The notes beneath the pieces are model-generated. The model was given only the letters and a program-made list of their open reading frames with translations, searched no databases and was not told the DNA's origin. From positions 124,001 to 188,000 of the forward strand of contig NZ_JAHLQK010000002.1 of the NCBI RefSeq assembly GCF_018919215.1: DNA of 64,000 nucleotides, in the 5' to 3' direction. Position numbers and translations under genes: made by a program. The stretch is from Alkaliphilus flagellatus. Its GTDB lineage: Bacteria > Bacillota > Clostridia > Peptostreptococcales > Natronincolaceae. Positions 8,292 through 18,032 of the stretch are shown piece by piece (position 1 is the stretch's first letter; every line of letters starts with the position of its first letter).

Positions 8292-9080
8292 GTGGAAATC
8301 AATAGAGAACCAATGGTTTATATTAAAGATCTAAAAATGAAATATGAAGACAAGGAAGTGTTGAAGGGTATTAATCTTGAAATACATAAGGGGCAGATTA
8401 TAGGTTATATAGGACCTAATGGAGCAGGGAAAAGTACTACAGTAAAAATATTGTTAGGTATAATAAATGGATATGAGGGCACAGTAAAAATATTTGGCGA
8501 GGATATTTCTAGCGGTAATGTGAACTATAAAAGAAGAATAGGTTATGTGCCTGAAACTGCGGATATATATGATAATTTAACAGCATACGAATATCTTACA
8601 TTTATAGGTGAAATCTATGGGATGGAATTAGAACAAATCAATGAAAAGGCCAAAAAACTTATGGCATTATTTAATATTGAGGAAGTATACCACTCTAGAA
8701 TTTCTTCCTATTCAAAAGGAATGAAACAGAAACTTCTTATTATTTCTAGTCTTTTACATAATCCAGATATTTTATTTTTTGATGAGCCCCTAGGTGGGTT
8801 AGATGCTAATAGTGTTATGATCTTTAAAGAAATCCTATCGGAACTGGTACATAGAGGAAAAACTATATTCTACTCATCCCACATTATGGATGTAGTCGAG
8901 AAAATAAGCGATAGAATTATATTGTTAAATGACGGACATATAGTTGCCGATGGAAGCTTTGAAGAATTAAAGGAAAAGAGTAAGGAAGGTTCCCTTGAAA
9001 ATATTTTTAACCAATTAACAGGATTTAATCAACATAAAGAAATTGCAGAGGAATTTGTTGCAGTATTGCAAGGGGTGTAG
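8292..9080 (+). CDS. ABC transporter ATP-binding protein
   Basis: ATPase subunit of an ABC-2-type exporter, about 262 aa. Walker A is GPNGAGKST, the signature is YSKGMKQKL and Walker B is ILFFDEPLGGLD, followed by the H-loop YSSHIMDVVE. I chose the GTG at 8292 because GGAGGGG (8279-8285) precedes it by 6 nt; the TTG at 8277 would place that site inside the gene. A TATAAT-like -10 is at 8196-8201. The gene is 2 nt upstream of its permease. Confidence 0.88.
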   Translation: MEINREPMVYIKDLKMKYEDKEVLKGINLEIHKGQIIGYIGPNGAGKSTTVKILLGIINGYEGTVKIFGEDISSGNVNYKRRIGYVPETADIYDNLTAYEYLTFIGEIYGMELEQINEKAKKLMALFNIEEVYHSRISSYSKGMKQKLLIISSLLHNPDILFFDEPLGGLDANSVMIFKEILSELVHRGKTIFYSSHIMDVVEKISDRIILLNDGHIVADGSFEELKEKSKEGSLENIFNQLTGFNQHKEIAEEFVAVLQGV

Positions 9081-9082
9081 AT

Positions 9083-10729
9083 ATGAAGAATTTTATGTCT
9101 TTAAGACTTATAGATAAGTTTAGCTTTATTTATAGTATGATGGGTATCAATTATGAGGTAATGAGAAAAATATTACAGGTAAAGCTAACTATGGATGGCC
9201 GAAGGGTTCCTACAATTATGACTAATGACTTAAAGGAGGAAAAAGAAAATTCATTTAAAAAGTCACTGCTTATGTATGGTTTAATTGGGCTTGGCGCCAT
9301 GGCAGTTATAATACCAGATTTTCCATTATTTTTTAAGATGAATATTATTTATGCTATCATTTTATTTATGGTAATGACAACTATGATTTCGGATTTTTCC
9401 TCTGTACTTTTGGACATTAGAGAAAAAAATATATTGCTCTCTAAACCAATTGATGCAAGGACCATGAATGCAGCAAAGGCAACCCATATTTTAATTTACT
9501 TGTTCAGCATAACCATAGCAATTGCAGGACCTGCCTTAATAGCGGGTTCCTTTAAATACGGTATTCTATTTGGTATGGTGTTTTTTATACAACTAATATT
9601 GGTTTCAGGATTTGTTATTTGGGTTACTTCTCTACTATATTTTGTTATTTTGTTTATCTTTGACGGTGAAAAGCTAAAGGATATTATTAACTATTTTCAA
9701 ATTACATTATCTATTATTATGGCTTTTGCTTATCAATTTGTGGGGAGAATTTTTGCAGTTTTAGATTTGAATATTGTCTTTACACCTAAGTGGTGGAGCT
9801 ATTTAATTCCTTCGGTTTGGTTTTCAGCCCCTTACGGTATTTTAATAGATAAAAGCTACGATGCTCACTATATTAATTTTACAATTATGGGTATTTTGGT
9901 ACCAATTTTAGGCATAATAGCATATTTTAAAGTTGTTGCTCCTTACTTCGAAAAAAGTCTTTTAAAGCTAAACAATAATAGTAGTAAACAGAATAAAGTA
10001 GCTGAAGCTAAGGGTAGGAGGCACAAGAAGATAGCAAATATATTTTGTTTTAAGCCTACAGAAAATATATTTTTCCGATTTACACAAAATATGGTTTCTA
10101 ATGAAAGAAATTTAAAGCTTAGATTATACCCTAGTCTAGTAATTGCTGCAATAGTTCCTTTATCTTTTATTGTAGTAAACTTTGATAAAAGTAGACCCTT
10201 TGCAGAATCACTCGCAGAGATATCAGCAGGTAAAGGATATTTTTCAATTTATATTACTATAGGTTTACTGGCAATGTCAATTTCTAGCATATCAACCAGT
10301 GAAAAATATAAAGGTGCATGGATATATAAAGCCTTACCAATTAAAAATCCTGGTTCAATTTATAAAGGTGCATTAAAGGGTTTTTTCATAAAATTTATAT
10401 TGCCTATATATTTATTTGTAAGTATTATATTTTTAATTCCATATGGACTTAACATACTTTTAGATATTGGAATAATGTTTTTAACACTAATTTTAGTAAT
10501 TATAGGACTATTTCACTGGGATGAAAAACGACTTCCTTTTTCTGAAAACTTTCAACGCAATAAAGGCGATAGTTTGGGGTTGGCTATAACCTCCATGATT
10601 TTCATTGCTATTAATGCTACACTACATTGGAATTTAAGAGAAGTACCTATTGCATTGGCTATATATATTGCACTTTTGTTAATATCTCTATTAATAATGT
10701 GGATAAAAAGCTTTAAAATTACTTGGTAA
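9083..10729 (+). CDS. ABC transporter permease, putative exporter
   Basis: Polytopic membrane protein of 548 aa with about 12 hydrophobic segments, starting 2 nt after the ATPase stop codon, so the two form one transporter. The protein begins with a soluble stretch of about 65 residues, and a hydrophilic loop lies in the middle near residues 300-340. No family-defining motif was recognised; it resembles the large permeases of clostridial ABC exporters that pair with YxlF-like ATPases. The substrate is unknown. Confidence 0.75.
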   Translation: MKNFMSLRLIDKFSFIYSMMGINYEVMRKILQVKLTMDGRRVPTIMTNDLKEEKENSFKKSLLMYGLIGLGAMAVIIPDFPLFFKMNIIYAIILFMVMTTMISDFSSVLLDIREKNILLSKPIDARTMNAAKATHILIYLFSITIAIAGPALIAGSFKYGILFGMVFFIQLILVSGFVIWVTSLLYFVILFIFDGEKLKDIINYFQITLSIIMAFAYQFVGRIFAVLDLNIVFTPKWWSYLIPSVWFSAPYGILIDKSYDAHYINFTIMGILVPILGIIAYFKVVAPYFEKSLLKLNNNSSKQNKVAEAKGRRHKKIANIFCFKPTENIFFRFTQNMVSNERNLKLRLYPSLVIAAIVPLSFIVVNFDKSRPFAESLAEISAGKGYFSIYITIGLLAMSISSISTSEKYKGAWIYKALPIKNPGSIYKGALKGFFIKFILPIYLFVSIIFLIPYGLNILLDIGIMFLTLILVIIGLFHWDEKRLPFSENFQRNKGDSLGLAITSMIFIAINATLHWNLREVPIALAIYIALLLISLLIMWIKSFKITW

Positions 10730-10816
10730 TGTTAATATTTATATAATATTTATTAATCACAGGTATATGATATAATAGTAAAAAGAAATTATACGAAAAC
10801 ATGGAGAGGAATTACT

Positions 10817-13105
10817 ATGAAAAAATGTTCTATATGTAATAAAAATATGGCAGTAGTTTTTGCAAGTAAGATGGAAAATGGGAAATCTGAAATGAAGGGT
10901 ATATGCATAGAATGTGCTAAAAAAATGGGCTTACCTATAATAGATCAATTAATGGAACAAACAGGTATGACTGAGGAAGAAATATCTGGTTTATCTCAGC
11001 AGATGAACAATGTATTTGAAGAGATGGACTTGGAGAACATGGATGGAGATAACTTCCTAGGCAATTTATTTAAGGGTTCTTTTAATCCCTTTAAAAAGGA
11101 TAGTGAAGATGAAGTAGATATAGAAGAAGAGGAAGTCTTTGATGATGAAGATGAGTCCATAGAAGAAAAACCTAAGGAGAAGAAGAAGAAAAAAAATAAG
11201 AAGAAAAAATATTTAGATACTTATGGTACTAACCTTACAGATAAAGCAAGAAACAAAGAAGTAGATAAGGTAATTGGTAGACATAAGGAGATTGATAGGG
11301 TAATACAAATTTTAAATAGAAGATCTAAAAATAACCCAATATTAATTGGAGAGCCTGGTGTGGGTAAAACAGCTATTGCAGAAGGCTTAGCTGTTCGTAT
11401 TATAGAAGAACAGGTACCTGCAAAACTATTTAATGCAGAGGTTTATTTATTAGATTTGACAGCTATTGTTGCAGGAACCCAATTTAGAGGACAGTTTGAA
11501 GGAAGAATGAAGGCTATTATACAAGAGGCTCAGGAATGTGGAAACATAATTTTAGTAATAGATGAGGTTCACAACATTATGGGCGCAGGAGAGGTTCATG
11601 GTGGCGTTATGAATGCTGCAAATATTTTAAAGCCTGCACTTGCCCGTGGCGAAATACAGGTTATTGGTGCAACTACATTAGATGAATATAGAAAACATAT
11701 TGAGAAGGATTCTGCCCTAGAGAGAAGATTTCAGCCAGTGTTAGTTGAAGAACCTACGGTAGAGGATACCATTGAAATCTTAAAGGGAATTAAAGGCTAT
11801 TATGAAGATTATCATAGGGTTAAAATATCTGATGAAGTAATAGAGTCTGCTGCAAAGCTATCTGAAAGATATATTACAGATAGATATTTACCGGATAAGG
11901 CAATTGATGTTATTGACGAGGCGGGATCTAAAGTAAACCTTAGAAATCAGGGGCTTGTAGAAATCGAGTCTTTAAAGGAAGAGCTAAAGGCTATAGAAGA
12001 AAAAAAGGCAGAGGCTGCTAAAAATAATGACTATGAAAAGGCTGCTCAGTATAAAGTAGATGAGTGTAAGATTTTAGATAGAGTAGCAGAACTAGAAGAG
12101 GAAGTAAACAACAGCTCCATTACAGTGGAGGATGTAGCTTTTGTAATTGAATCTTGGACTAATATTCCTGTAGGCAAGATTACTGAAGAAGAAGCTAGTA
12201 GGCTGTTAAACCTTGAAGAGCATCTTCATGAAAGGGTAATAGGTCAACATGATGCCATTAGAAGTTTATCAAGAACTATAAGACGCAACCGTTCTGGTTT
12301 TAGAAAGAAGAAAAAGCCAGCTTCATTTATATTTGTGGGTCCTACTGGAGTAGGAAAGACAGAGCTTGTAAGAGCCTTAGCTACAGAGCTATTTGGTAGC
12401 GAGGATGCTATGATCCGTGTAGATATGTCTGAATATATGGAAAAGCATACGGTTTCTAAATTAATAGGTGCTCCTCCAGGATATGTAGGATATGATCAAG
12501 GTGGACAATTAACAGAGAAGGTTAGAAGAAAACCTTATTCAGTTATACTTTTAGATGAAATCGAAAAAGCTCATCCAGATGTATTTAATATGCTACTTCA
12601 AATTTTAGAAGATGGTAGACTAACAGACAGTCAAGGAAGAACTGTATTCTTTGAAAATACTGTAGTAATTATGACATCTAATGCGGGTACTCAACTAAAA
12701 TCAAGCGGTATAGGTTTTGGTAAAAGGGGTTATGAGGCTTTAGAAAATCGTGTTAAAGAAGCCTTAAGAGAAACATTTAGACCAGAGTTTTTAAATAGAG
12801 TAGATGAAACTATTGTATTTACACAGTTATCTAGAGAAGAACTACGTAAAATAGTAGACCTTATGTTAAGAGATGTAATTGAAGATGTTAAGGAAAAAGA
12901 TATGACAATTACAATTTCCGAAGAAGTTAAGGACTTTGTACTAGAAAAGGGTTATGATGAAAAATATGGTGCTAGACCTTTAAGAAGAACAATACAGAGA
13001 TATATTGAAGATGAAATTGCAGAAGAATATATTAAAAAGCAATTTGTAGCAGGGGACCATATTAAAGTAGATTTAAAAGATGATAAGGTTGTATTGAGTA
13101 AATAG
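10817..13105 (+). CDS. Clp ATPase with N-terminal zinc finger (ClpE/ClpC-like)
   Basis: Hsp100 unfoldase of 762 aa that would deliver substrates to ClpP. A four-cysteine zinc finger is at the N-terminus (C4, C7, C30, C33), as in ClpE. A very acidic then lysine-rich linker (about residues 90-135) follows, then AAA+ domain 1 (GEPGVGKT), a UVR motif ([22 protein letters not shown]) and AAA+ domain 2 ([17 protein letters not shown]) with the C-terminal D2-small domain. The classical Clp-N repeat of ClpC is absent. Bacillus ClpE is shorter. TATAAT at 10771-10776 is a likely -10. No CtsR operator was recognised. Stand-alone gene with its own terminator. Confidence 0.88.
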   Translation: MKKCSICNKNMAVVFASKMENGKSEMKGICIECAKKMGLPIIDQLMEQTGMTEEEISGLSQQMNNVFEEMDLENMDGDNFLGNLFKGSFNPFKKDSEDEVDIEEEEVFDDEDESIEEKPKEKKKKKNKKKKYLDTYGTNLTDKARNKEVDKVIGRHKEIDRVIQILNRRSKNNPILIGEPGVGKTAIAEGLAVRIIEEQVPAKLFNAEVYLLDLTAIVAGTQFRGQFEGRMKAIIQEAQECGNIILVIDEVHNIMGAGEVHGGVMNAANILKPALARGEIQVIGATTLDEYRKHIEKDSALERRFQPVLVEEPTVEDTIEILKGIKGYYEDYHRVKISDEVIESAAKLSERYITDRYLPDKAIDVIDEAGSKVNLRNQGLVEIESLKEELKAIEEKKAEAAKNNDYEKAAQYKVDECKILDRVAELEEEVNNSSITVEDVAFVIESWTNIPVGKITEEEASRLLNLEEHLHERVIGQHDAIRSLSRTIRRNRSGFRKKKKPASFIFVGPTGVGKTELVRALATELFGSEDAMIRVDMSEYMEKHTVSKLIGAPPGYVGYDQGGQLTEKVRRKPYSVILLDEIEKAHPDVFNMLLQILEDGRLTDSQGRTVFFENTVVIMTSNAGTQLKSSGIGFGKRGYEALENRVKEALRETFRPEFLNRVDETIVFTQLSREELRKIVDLMLRDVIEDVKEKDMTITISEEVKDFVLEKGYDEKYGARPLRRTIQRYIEDEIAEEYIKKQFVAGDHIKVDLKDDKVVLSK

Positions 13106-13123
13106 ATAAAATAGACATCAGAG

Positions 13124-13158
13124 ACAGATTGCAGAATTATTTTGCAATCTGTTTTTTA
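13124..13158 (+). terminator. terminator of the Clp gene
   Basis: ACAGATTGCA and TGCAATCTGT form a perfect 10-bp stem followed by six T residues, shortly after the Clp stop codon. Confidence 0.85.
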
Positions 13159-13244
13159 AAAATATAGACATAGCTTTTTCGTTTTAATAAAATTGTGCTT
13201 TATATAAAATTAGTAATTACTCACTATCAAAATTTAGATTATGC

Positions 13245-13781
13245 TCATTTGCTTTGTTGTTCATATTGTGTTAACCATTTGCTGAATATATCCATAGCTT
13301 TATGAATGATACATAAATTAACCACCATAATTATAAAGCCTAAAATGGAATAGAAGACAACAGTACTCAACTGGAACAATTGCACTATATGTCTAATGAT
13401 ATAAATACAGATAGGCAAACAAATAATGCTTGTAATAATAGCAGGTACATATTTTCTTACTATCAATGTTTGAAAGCAATGTATTACTAAATGTAAAGTA
13501 AATGCAATAAACAAACCTACCCATAGGTTATACCAATTCGTCAAGTAAGAAACAACTGTAACTATGCTAATCAAAATAAATTCTTCAGCTACACCAAATG
13601 CGAAAGATGATGTTGTAATATTATCAAAATGAGGTAATAACCTTTTTGATAACATAGGAAATCTTTCACATAAATAGCGTCTATTTTTACTTATCCACGG
13701 TTGCATGAAAATTATTTCTTCAAAATCGTGAAAAATAAAAAGTATAGGGAAAAACCATACCATTAATTTTATATCATTCAT
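13245..13781 (-). CDS. HXXEE domain membrane protein
   Basis: Integral membrane protein of 178 aa. The signature HDFEE is at residues 18-22 in the first hydrophobic segment, followed by a second conserved motif EEFIL, matching the HXXEE family whose function is unknown. Five or so membrane segments are seen. AGGAGGG precedes the ATG by 7 nt. It is transcribed against its neighbours. Confidence 0.8.
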   Translation of the reverse strand: MNDIKLMVWFFPILFIFHDFEEIIFMQPWISKNRRYLCERFPMLSKRLLPHFDNITTSSFAFGVAEEFILISIVTVVSYLTNWYNLWVGLFIAFTLHLVIHCFQTLIVRKYVPAIITSIICLPICIYIIRHIVQLFQLSTVVFYSILGFIIMVVNLCIIHKAMDIFSKWLTQYEQQSK

Positions 13782-13819
13782 TGTTATACCCTCCTAAAAT
13801 TCTATTATATAAGTAATAT

Positions 13820-13900
13820 TTATATTTTATTACAAATATGTTCTTGTTGAGATAATGGTAGTTTTTGAATATCTGAAATTAAAGAATTTACATTTGCCAT
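13820..13900 (-). CDS. 26-codon small ORF, possible gene remnant
   Basis: MANVNSLISDIQKLPLSQQE followed by HICNKI, with a good CGGAGGT site 7 nt before the ATG and a TATAAT-like -10 upstream. The opening resembles the N-terminus of small antitoxin-like proteins, but it ends after 26 residues. It may be a truncated gene or a real micro-protein. Function unknown. Confidence 0.35.
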   Translation of the reverse strand: MANVNSLISDIQKLPLSQQEHICNKI

Positions 13901-14088
13901 AATATGACCTCCGGGCCTGTAAAGATGGCTTAATTATAGCATATCATTTTCGACATTGATTTAAAACATAGCCAAATTTAAAAGCAGATATAGTGATAAA
14001 ATCTATAACAACATTTGCTTTAAATATTCTATACTATAGTATAAGATTCTTCTGCATAATAAGTGTAATGGTTTCCACTACTAGAAGA

Positions 14089-14118
14089 CTATTCGTAAAA
14101 GTTTGTTGTGACCTTCAA
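14089..14118 (-). pseudogene. decayed gene behind regulon element 1
   Basis: Directly after the promoter element at 14155-14228 there is an AGAGGAG site and TTG start, but the frame stops after nine codons (MKVTTNFYE). In intact copies a ~140-aa effector gene occupies this place, so I read this as what is left of one. Confidence 0.35.
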
Positions 14119-14154
14119 ACTTTCTCCTCTTTATAATATATTTTTATTTTTTGT

Positions 14155-14228
14155 AAGACTCTTTCTGTTGGTTAACTGGTTTCGTCTTACACTATATAAA
14201 AGAGATTTAGCTCAAAATAATCAACCAC
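14155..14228 (-). promoter_or_regulatory. regulon element A, copy 1
   Basis: On the minus strand: TTGATT (14219-14224), 16-nt spacer, CTTTTA (14197-14202) followed by TATAGTG, then the conserved leader hairpin with AAGAC and GTCTT ends (variant core GTTAACCAAC). It points leftward to a decayed ORF. Confidence 0.75.
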
Positions 14229-14321
14229 TTTTATAAAATTTTGCTATACGCATCACAAATTCCAAATTTTACAAAATATTTATTATATGGTAGAGTAAAT
14301 ATATAAAAAAGGAGTGATACT

Positions 14322-15062
14322 ATGCAAAATATAAACTGCAATATAGTTCATTTGGGACACAGTAGCTTTTTAGTAGAGACTAAAAATAACATATTAATAT
14401 TCGACTATTTTAATGACACCCCTGTCCTTTCAGAAAGAAGTATAGAAAATGGAGTACTATCCCCGGAAGATTTTAAAACTGACAAAGATATTTTTGTATT
14501 TATAACCCATAGCCATAGTGATCACTATAATCCTGTAATATTTCAGTGGGAAAATGCAAATCCAAATATAAAATATATTTTAAGTAGTGATGTAAAGGAA
14601 GAAATAGAAGAAGATCATTTTTACTATATGAGTCCTTATGAAACTCTTCAAATAAAAGACGTAAATATAAAAACATACGGTTCTACAGATAAAGGAGTAT
14701 CTTTTTTAGTCAATGTAGATAGTATTGATATATTCCATGCAGGAGACCTAAACTGGTGGCATTGGAAGGAATTTACTGAACAAGAGCTTAAAAGAGAGGA
14801 AGAAGATTTTAAGAGAGAAGTAGATAATATAATAGGAAATAATGTAGATGTAGCCTTTATACCGGTAGACCCGAGACTCGAAGAGTTCTACCATTTAGCT
14901 GGAGTATATTTTGCAGAAAAGATAAATCCTAAACTTCTAGTTCCTATGCATTTTAGAGACAATTTTTACATATGCAAGAATTTTGCAAAGCAGCTAACTA
15001 ACAGCTCTGTAAAAGTTGTAGAGCTTACACATGTGGGGCAGAGGATTGGGTTTAGCAAATAG
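14322..15062 (+). CDS. MBL fold metallohydrolase
   Basis: Metallo-beta-lactamase fold hydrolase of 246 aa in the UlaG-like group. The metal motif is THSHSDHYNP, a further His/Asp pair is in DIFHAGDLNWWHW, and the last His is in VPMHFRDN. AAGGAG precedes the ATG. Cytoplasmic; substrate unknown. Its promoter region and its last codons are duplicated at 16.0-16.15 kb, where the rest of the gene has been lost. It stands back to back with regulon element A copy 1. Confidence 0.85.
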   Translation: MQNINCNIVHLGHSSFLVETKNNILIFDYFNDTPVLSERSIENGVLSPEDFKTDKDIFVFITHSHSDHYNPVIFQWENANPNIKYILSSDVKEEIEEDHFYYMSPYETLQIKDVNIKTYGSTDKGVSFLVNVDSIDIFHAGDLNWWHWKEFTEQELKREEEDFKREVDNIIGNNVDVAFIPVDPRLEEFYHLAGVYFAEKINPKLLVPMHFRDNFYICKNFAKQLTNSSVKVVELTHVGQRIGFSK

Positions 15063-15368
15063 AAAATAGGTATAGAATTATTTATTTAAGAATTGATAGT
15101 ATTTAAGGCAATAAATCCTCGTTGTGTATGGTGTCGTGACCTTTTTAAACAAGTATTAGGACTTATGCCGTTTTTTATATCTAAAATCTGTTGGCAATTT
15201 TATCATATTTTAAAATTTGCACAACTCAAGTAATTAAATTAGATAAAAATGAATAAAAAATAAGGCTCTTGATTATTAAGAACCTTTTTATAAAACTTAT
15301 AAAGTTAATAGTTACTATAAAACATTTCACATATACAGTTTGTAATTATTCTCCTTTAAAAAGAAACT
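15063..15368. other. intergenic, no gene seen
   Basis: The stretch holds a terminator at 15262-15292 (AAGGCTCTT with AAGAACCTT and T tail) that can end the MBL gene. Nothing else in it could be recognised. Confidence 0.5.
15262..15292 (+). terminator. intrinsic terminator
   Basis: AAGGCTCTT and AAGAACCTT pair around a 7-nt loop, with five T residues after. It is about 200 nt beyond the MBL stop codon. Confidence 0.5.
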
Positions 15369-15620
15369 TTAATCATTTTCATATTTTTTGTATTTTTTAT
15401 ATGTACTAACTCCTATTGCAAAGGTAACTGATATTAATATTAAACAAATGTATATAACATTAGCCCAACCTTTATAATTAGGATTTATAAAAATCTCACT
15501 ATAACTTTTCATTTCATCAAATTTTGACTTATATTTAATAGTGGTAAGAATTAAAATAATTATACTATTAACACTAAAAATTAACAGTGTGTATGCACGT
15601 TTTAGTAGTTTTTCTTTCAA
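15369..15620 (-). CDS. small two-helix membrane protein
   Basis: Unrecognised 83-aa protein: short basic N-terminus, hydrophobic segment at about 12-28, an exposed linker with aromatic residues, a second hydrophobic segment at about 52-70 and a lysine-rich tail. This is two helices with both ends inside. It starts with TTG; AGAGG precedes it by about 8 nt. It lies in the repeat-rich region and could be a partner or immunity-type protein, but nothing proves this. Confidence 0.45.
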   Translation of the reverse strand: MKEKLLKRAYTLLIFSVNSIIILILTTIKYKSKFDEMKSYSEIFINPNYKGWANVIYICLILISVTFAIGVSTYKKYKKYEND

Positions 15621-15726
15621 TTTTATTACCTCTTTCCATATAATTATTTTATATCCTTCTAATATTATACTATATCTTTCATTTTTGAAAAATAATTACC
15701 AAAATAGATTTTATTACATAAAATTG

Positions 15727-15761
15727 AATTAGGGGTGATAATTAAATTATCGCCCCTAATT
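15727..15761. repeat. 35-bp inverted repeat
   Basis: AATTAGGGGTGATAATT pairs with AATTATCGCCCCTAATT with one wobble and a 1-nt centre. It has no clear T tail on either strand, so it may be a terminator relic or an excision scar. Confidence 0.45.
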
Positions 15762-15786
15762 CGGATTAGCGTTTATTAGTTAAATC

Positions 15787-15925
15787 TTAAAAAGTAGGAT
15801 ATAACTTGGAACTAACCTCAGATGTTATTTCATTTCCATTTGGATGATAGATAAACTCTTATGTTAATTGGAACAGCAGAAACTATATCATTATAAGGTG
15901 TAAATTAAATTCTCATTCTTTAATT
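15787..15925 (-). pseudogene. remnant of an effector gene (C-terminal part)
   Basis: Downstream of regulon element copy 2 the minus strand reads DIVSAVPINIR and, after a frameshift, EFIYHPNGNEITSEVSSKLY then PTF-stop. The end SSKLYPTF resembles SSRYPVIE, the C-terminus of the E26 protein. The start, ribosome binding site and hydrophobic middle are gone. Confidence 0.4.
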
Positions 15926-15936
15926 TTTATTTTTGC

Positions 15937-16010
15937 AAGACTCTTTCTGTTGGCCAACTTATTCCGTCTTACACTATATAAAAGATGCTTAATTCAAAAT
16001 AATCAACCAC
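15937..16010 (-). promoter_or_regulatory. regulon element A, copy 2
   Basis: Minus strand TTGATT (16001-16006), 16-nt spacer, CTTTTA (15979-15984), then the leader hairpin with intact GTTGGCCAAC core. It points leftward into the decayed effector gene at 15787-15925. Confidence 0.75.
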
Positions 16011-16150
16011 TTTTTAAATTTTGCTATATGTATAATAGATTACAAATTTTATAAAATATTTATTATATTGTAAAGTAGATATATGAAAAAAGTGATATAA
16101 TAGGTGAAGATATAGACTAGGACAGAGGATTGAGTTTTAAAAAAAGTATT
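16011..16150 (+). repeat. partial duplication of the MBL gene flanks
   Basis: 16019-16095 resembles 14242-14320 (the region before the MBL gene). 16118-16140 (GGACAGAGGATTGAGTTTTA) resembles the last codons of the MBL gene near 15035-15058. The body of the gene between them is missing, so this is a duplicated copy with an internal deletion. Confidence 0.6.
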
Positions 16151-16256
16151 TAGGGTATTAACTTATAAACAATTCTAAGTGCATATGAATTTTTATATTA
16201 AAATTATTATAAAAGAGAGATTCAATGAAAGACTAAGATTGCTAGGAGGGATATAT

Positions 16257-17477
16257 TTGAATCAAACAAAGATTACTGATAATGTATATCAATTATCGGT
16301 AAATGTAGAAGATATTTTATTTGAAGGATTATGGGAAATGCCTAACGGGGTATCTATTAACTCTTATATTATAAAAGGACAAAAGACTGCACTTATAGAT
16401 GGAGTATGCGGTTGGGATGGTGTTCCTGAAACCCTGTTAGCTTTATTAGATAAGTTAGAAATAGATCCAAAATCTATAGAATACTTAATAATAAATCATA
16501 TGGAACCAGATCATTCAGGTTGGATAGAAGCCTTTAAAAAAATAAATTCAGACTTTAAGATTGTGTGTAGTCAAAAAGGAGCAGAGCTATTAGAAGCATT
16601 CTATAACCATAGCGACAATGTAATAATTGTTAAAGATAAAGATACTTTAGATTTAGGAAATGGACATGTTTTGGAGTTTGTAGAAATGCCTAATGTACAT
16701 TGGCCAGACACTATGGCTACATTTGATACAAAAACAGGTATCTTATTTTCCTGCGATGCATTTGGATCATTTGGTACTGTTAATGAATCTAATTATGATG
16801 ATTTGTTAAATGAAGAAGAGATAGATTTTTATGAAAAGGAAGCTGTAAGATACTATTCAAATATTATAGGAGCCTTCTCTTTACCTGTTAAAAAAGCTAT
16901 TGAAAAGTGCGAGAACCTGCTTATTAAAATGATAGCACCGGGACATGGAATTGTTTGGAGAAAAAATCCAAATAAAATAATAGAAGATTATAGTAGATAT
17001 GTATCTTATCAGAAAGGATTAGCAAAAAAAGAAATAACACTTATATGGGGTTCTATGTATGGAATGACTCAAAAAGCAGTGGATTATGCTATAAAAGAGT
17101 TAGAAAAGGAAAATATAAGTGTAAATGTTCATAAAGTGCCGGAAGATTCCTGGGGTACTATATTAGCTTCCGTGTGGAACTCTACAGGAGTAATATTAGC
17201 TATGCCAACTTATGAATATAAAATGTTTCCACCAATGGCGGCTGTATTAGAGGAGCTTGGAAAGAAAAAGGCAGTAGGTAGAAAAGCTTTTAGATTTGGA
17301 TCCTATGGTTGGTCTGGTGGAGCACAAAAGGAATTGGATGAAATTATAGATAAATATAAGATGAATTGGGAGTTTATAGAGCCTGTTGAATTTAAAGGAT
17401 CACCAAGGGAAGAAGATTTAAATTTAATAGGACTGCGTATAAAGGAATTAATTAATACAGTAAATAATTTATTTTAA
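16257..17477 (+). CDS. FprA family A-type flavoprotein (flavodiiron protein)
   Basis: Flavodiiron protein of about 406 aa that reduces O2 to water and/or NO in anaerobes. The N-terminal metallo-beta-lactamase-like domain carries the diiron ligands: HMEPDHSG, then His in NVHWPD, Asp in FSCDAFG and His in IAPGHGIVW. The C-terminal flavodoxin domain begins near residue 260 with IWGSMYGMTQKAV, the FMN phosphate loop. The TTG at 16257 has AGGAGGG 6 nt upstream, and homologues begin at this point; the upstream GTG at 16179 adds an unrelated basic stretch. A terminator follows. Confidence 0.92.
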   Translation: MNQTKITDNVYQLSVNVEDILFEGLWEMPNGVSINSYIIKGQKTALIDGVCGWDGVPETLLALLDKLEIDPKSIEYLIINHMEPDHSGWIEAFKKINSDFKIVCSQKGAELLEAFYNHSDNVIIVKDKDTLDLGNGHVLEFVEMPNVHWPDTMATFDTKTGILFSCDAFGSFGTVNESNYDDLLNEEEIDFYEKEAVRYYSNIIGAFSLPVKKAIEKCENLLIKMIAPGHGIVWRKNPNKIIEDYSRYVSYQKGLAKKEITLIWGSMYGMTQKAVDYAIKELEKENISVNVHKVPEDSWGTILASVWNSTGVILAMPTYEYKMFPPMAAVLEELGKKKAVGRKAFRFGSYGWSGGAQKELDEIIDKYKMNWEFIEPVEFKGSPREEDLNLIGLRIKELINTVNNLF

Positions 17478-17500
17478 ATTTGTAATAATAAGATTTTAGA

Positions 17501-17536
17501 AAGAAGATAGTAAAAAACTCTATCTTCTTTTTTTAT
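17501..17536 (+). terminator. terminator of the flavodiiron gene
   Basis: AAGAAGATAG pairs with CTATCTTCTT around TAAAAAA, followed by T residues. Confidence 0.8.
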
Positions 17537-17689
17537 TATATAACAAAAATACTTTCCTCGCTTTTTGATACAATAAAAGTAGTTAAAGTTTTCAAGGTTT
17601 GCCAGACACTTTTAAAGACTATATATTAATATTTTGAGAAACTACTATCATAAAGAATACAATTATTTTATATTATAGGTTGGTCAAAA

Positions 17690-17765
17690 AATAACATACT
17701 GTTAATTTTATTAAGTTAAAAGCTTCTGTTGTATTATATATAGAAGTCTTTAACTATTTTTATAT
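17690..17765 (+). repeat. repeat R3, copy 1 (relic terminator)
   Basis: The stretch TGTTAATTTTATTAAGTTAA with AAGCTTCT / AGAAGTCTTT resembles 28425-28485, the terminator of the sigma operon, and 43318-43385. In all three places a small secreted or membrane gene follows on the plus strand. 17766-18032 shows only AT-rich DNA and probable promoter sequences. Confidence 0.5.
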
Positions 17766-18032
17766 ATATTAATTTGGAGATTTGATAGAATTATACAAAT
17801 AAAAGTAAGAGCAAAAAAGTATATTTAGAATATATTTATGATATATGATTAATATGGTATGATATCTATAATATGGTATGAATTTAAAAACTAATATTTA
17901 TTAGAAGAGATATAAAAGAAAAATAAATAATACAATGTAATAGTATATACATTTTATTATGATATTCTAAAATTAAATTTTAGTAATAAGAAAGTATTTA
18001 CAAGAAAAGATTAATTTTTATAGGGAGAGATT

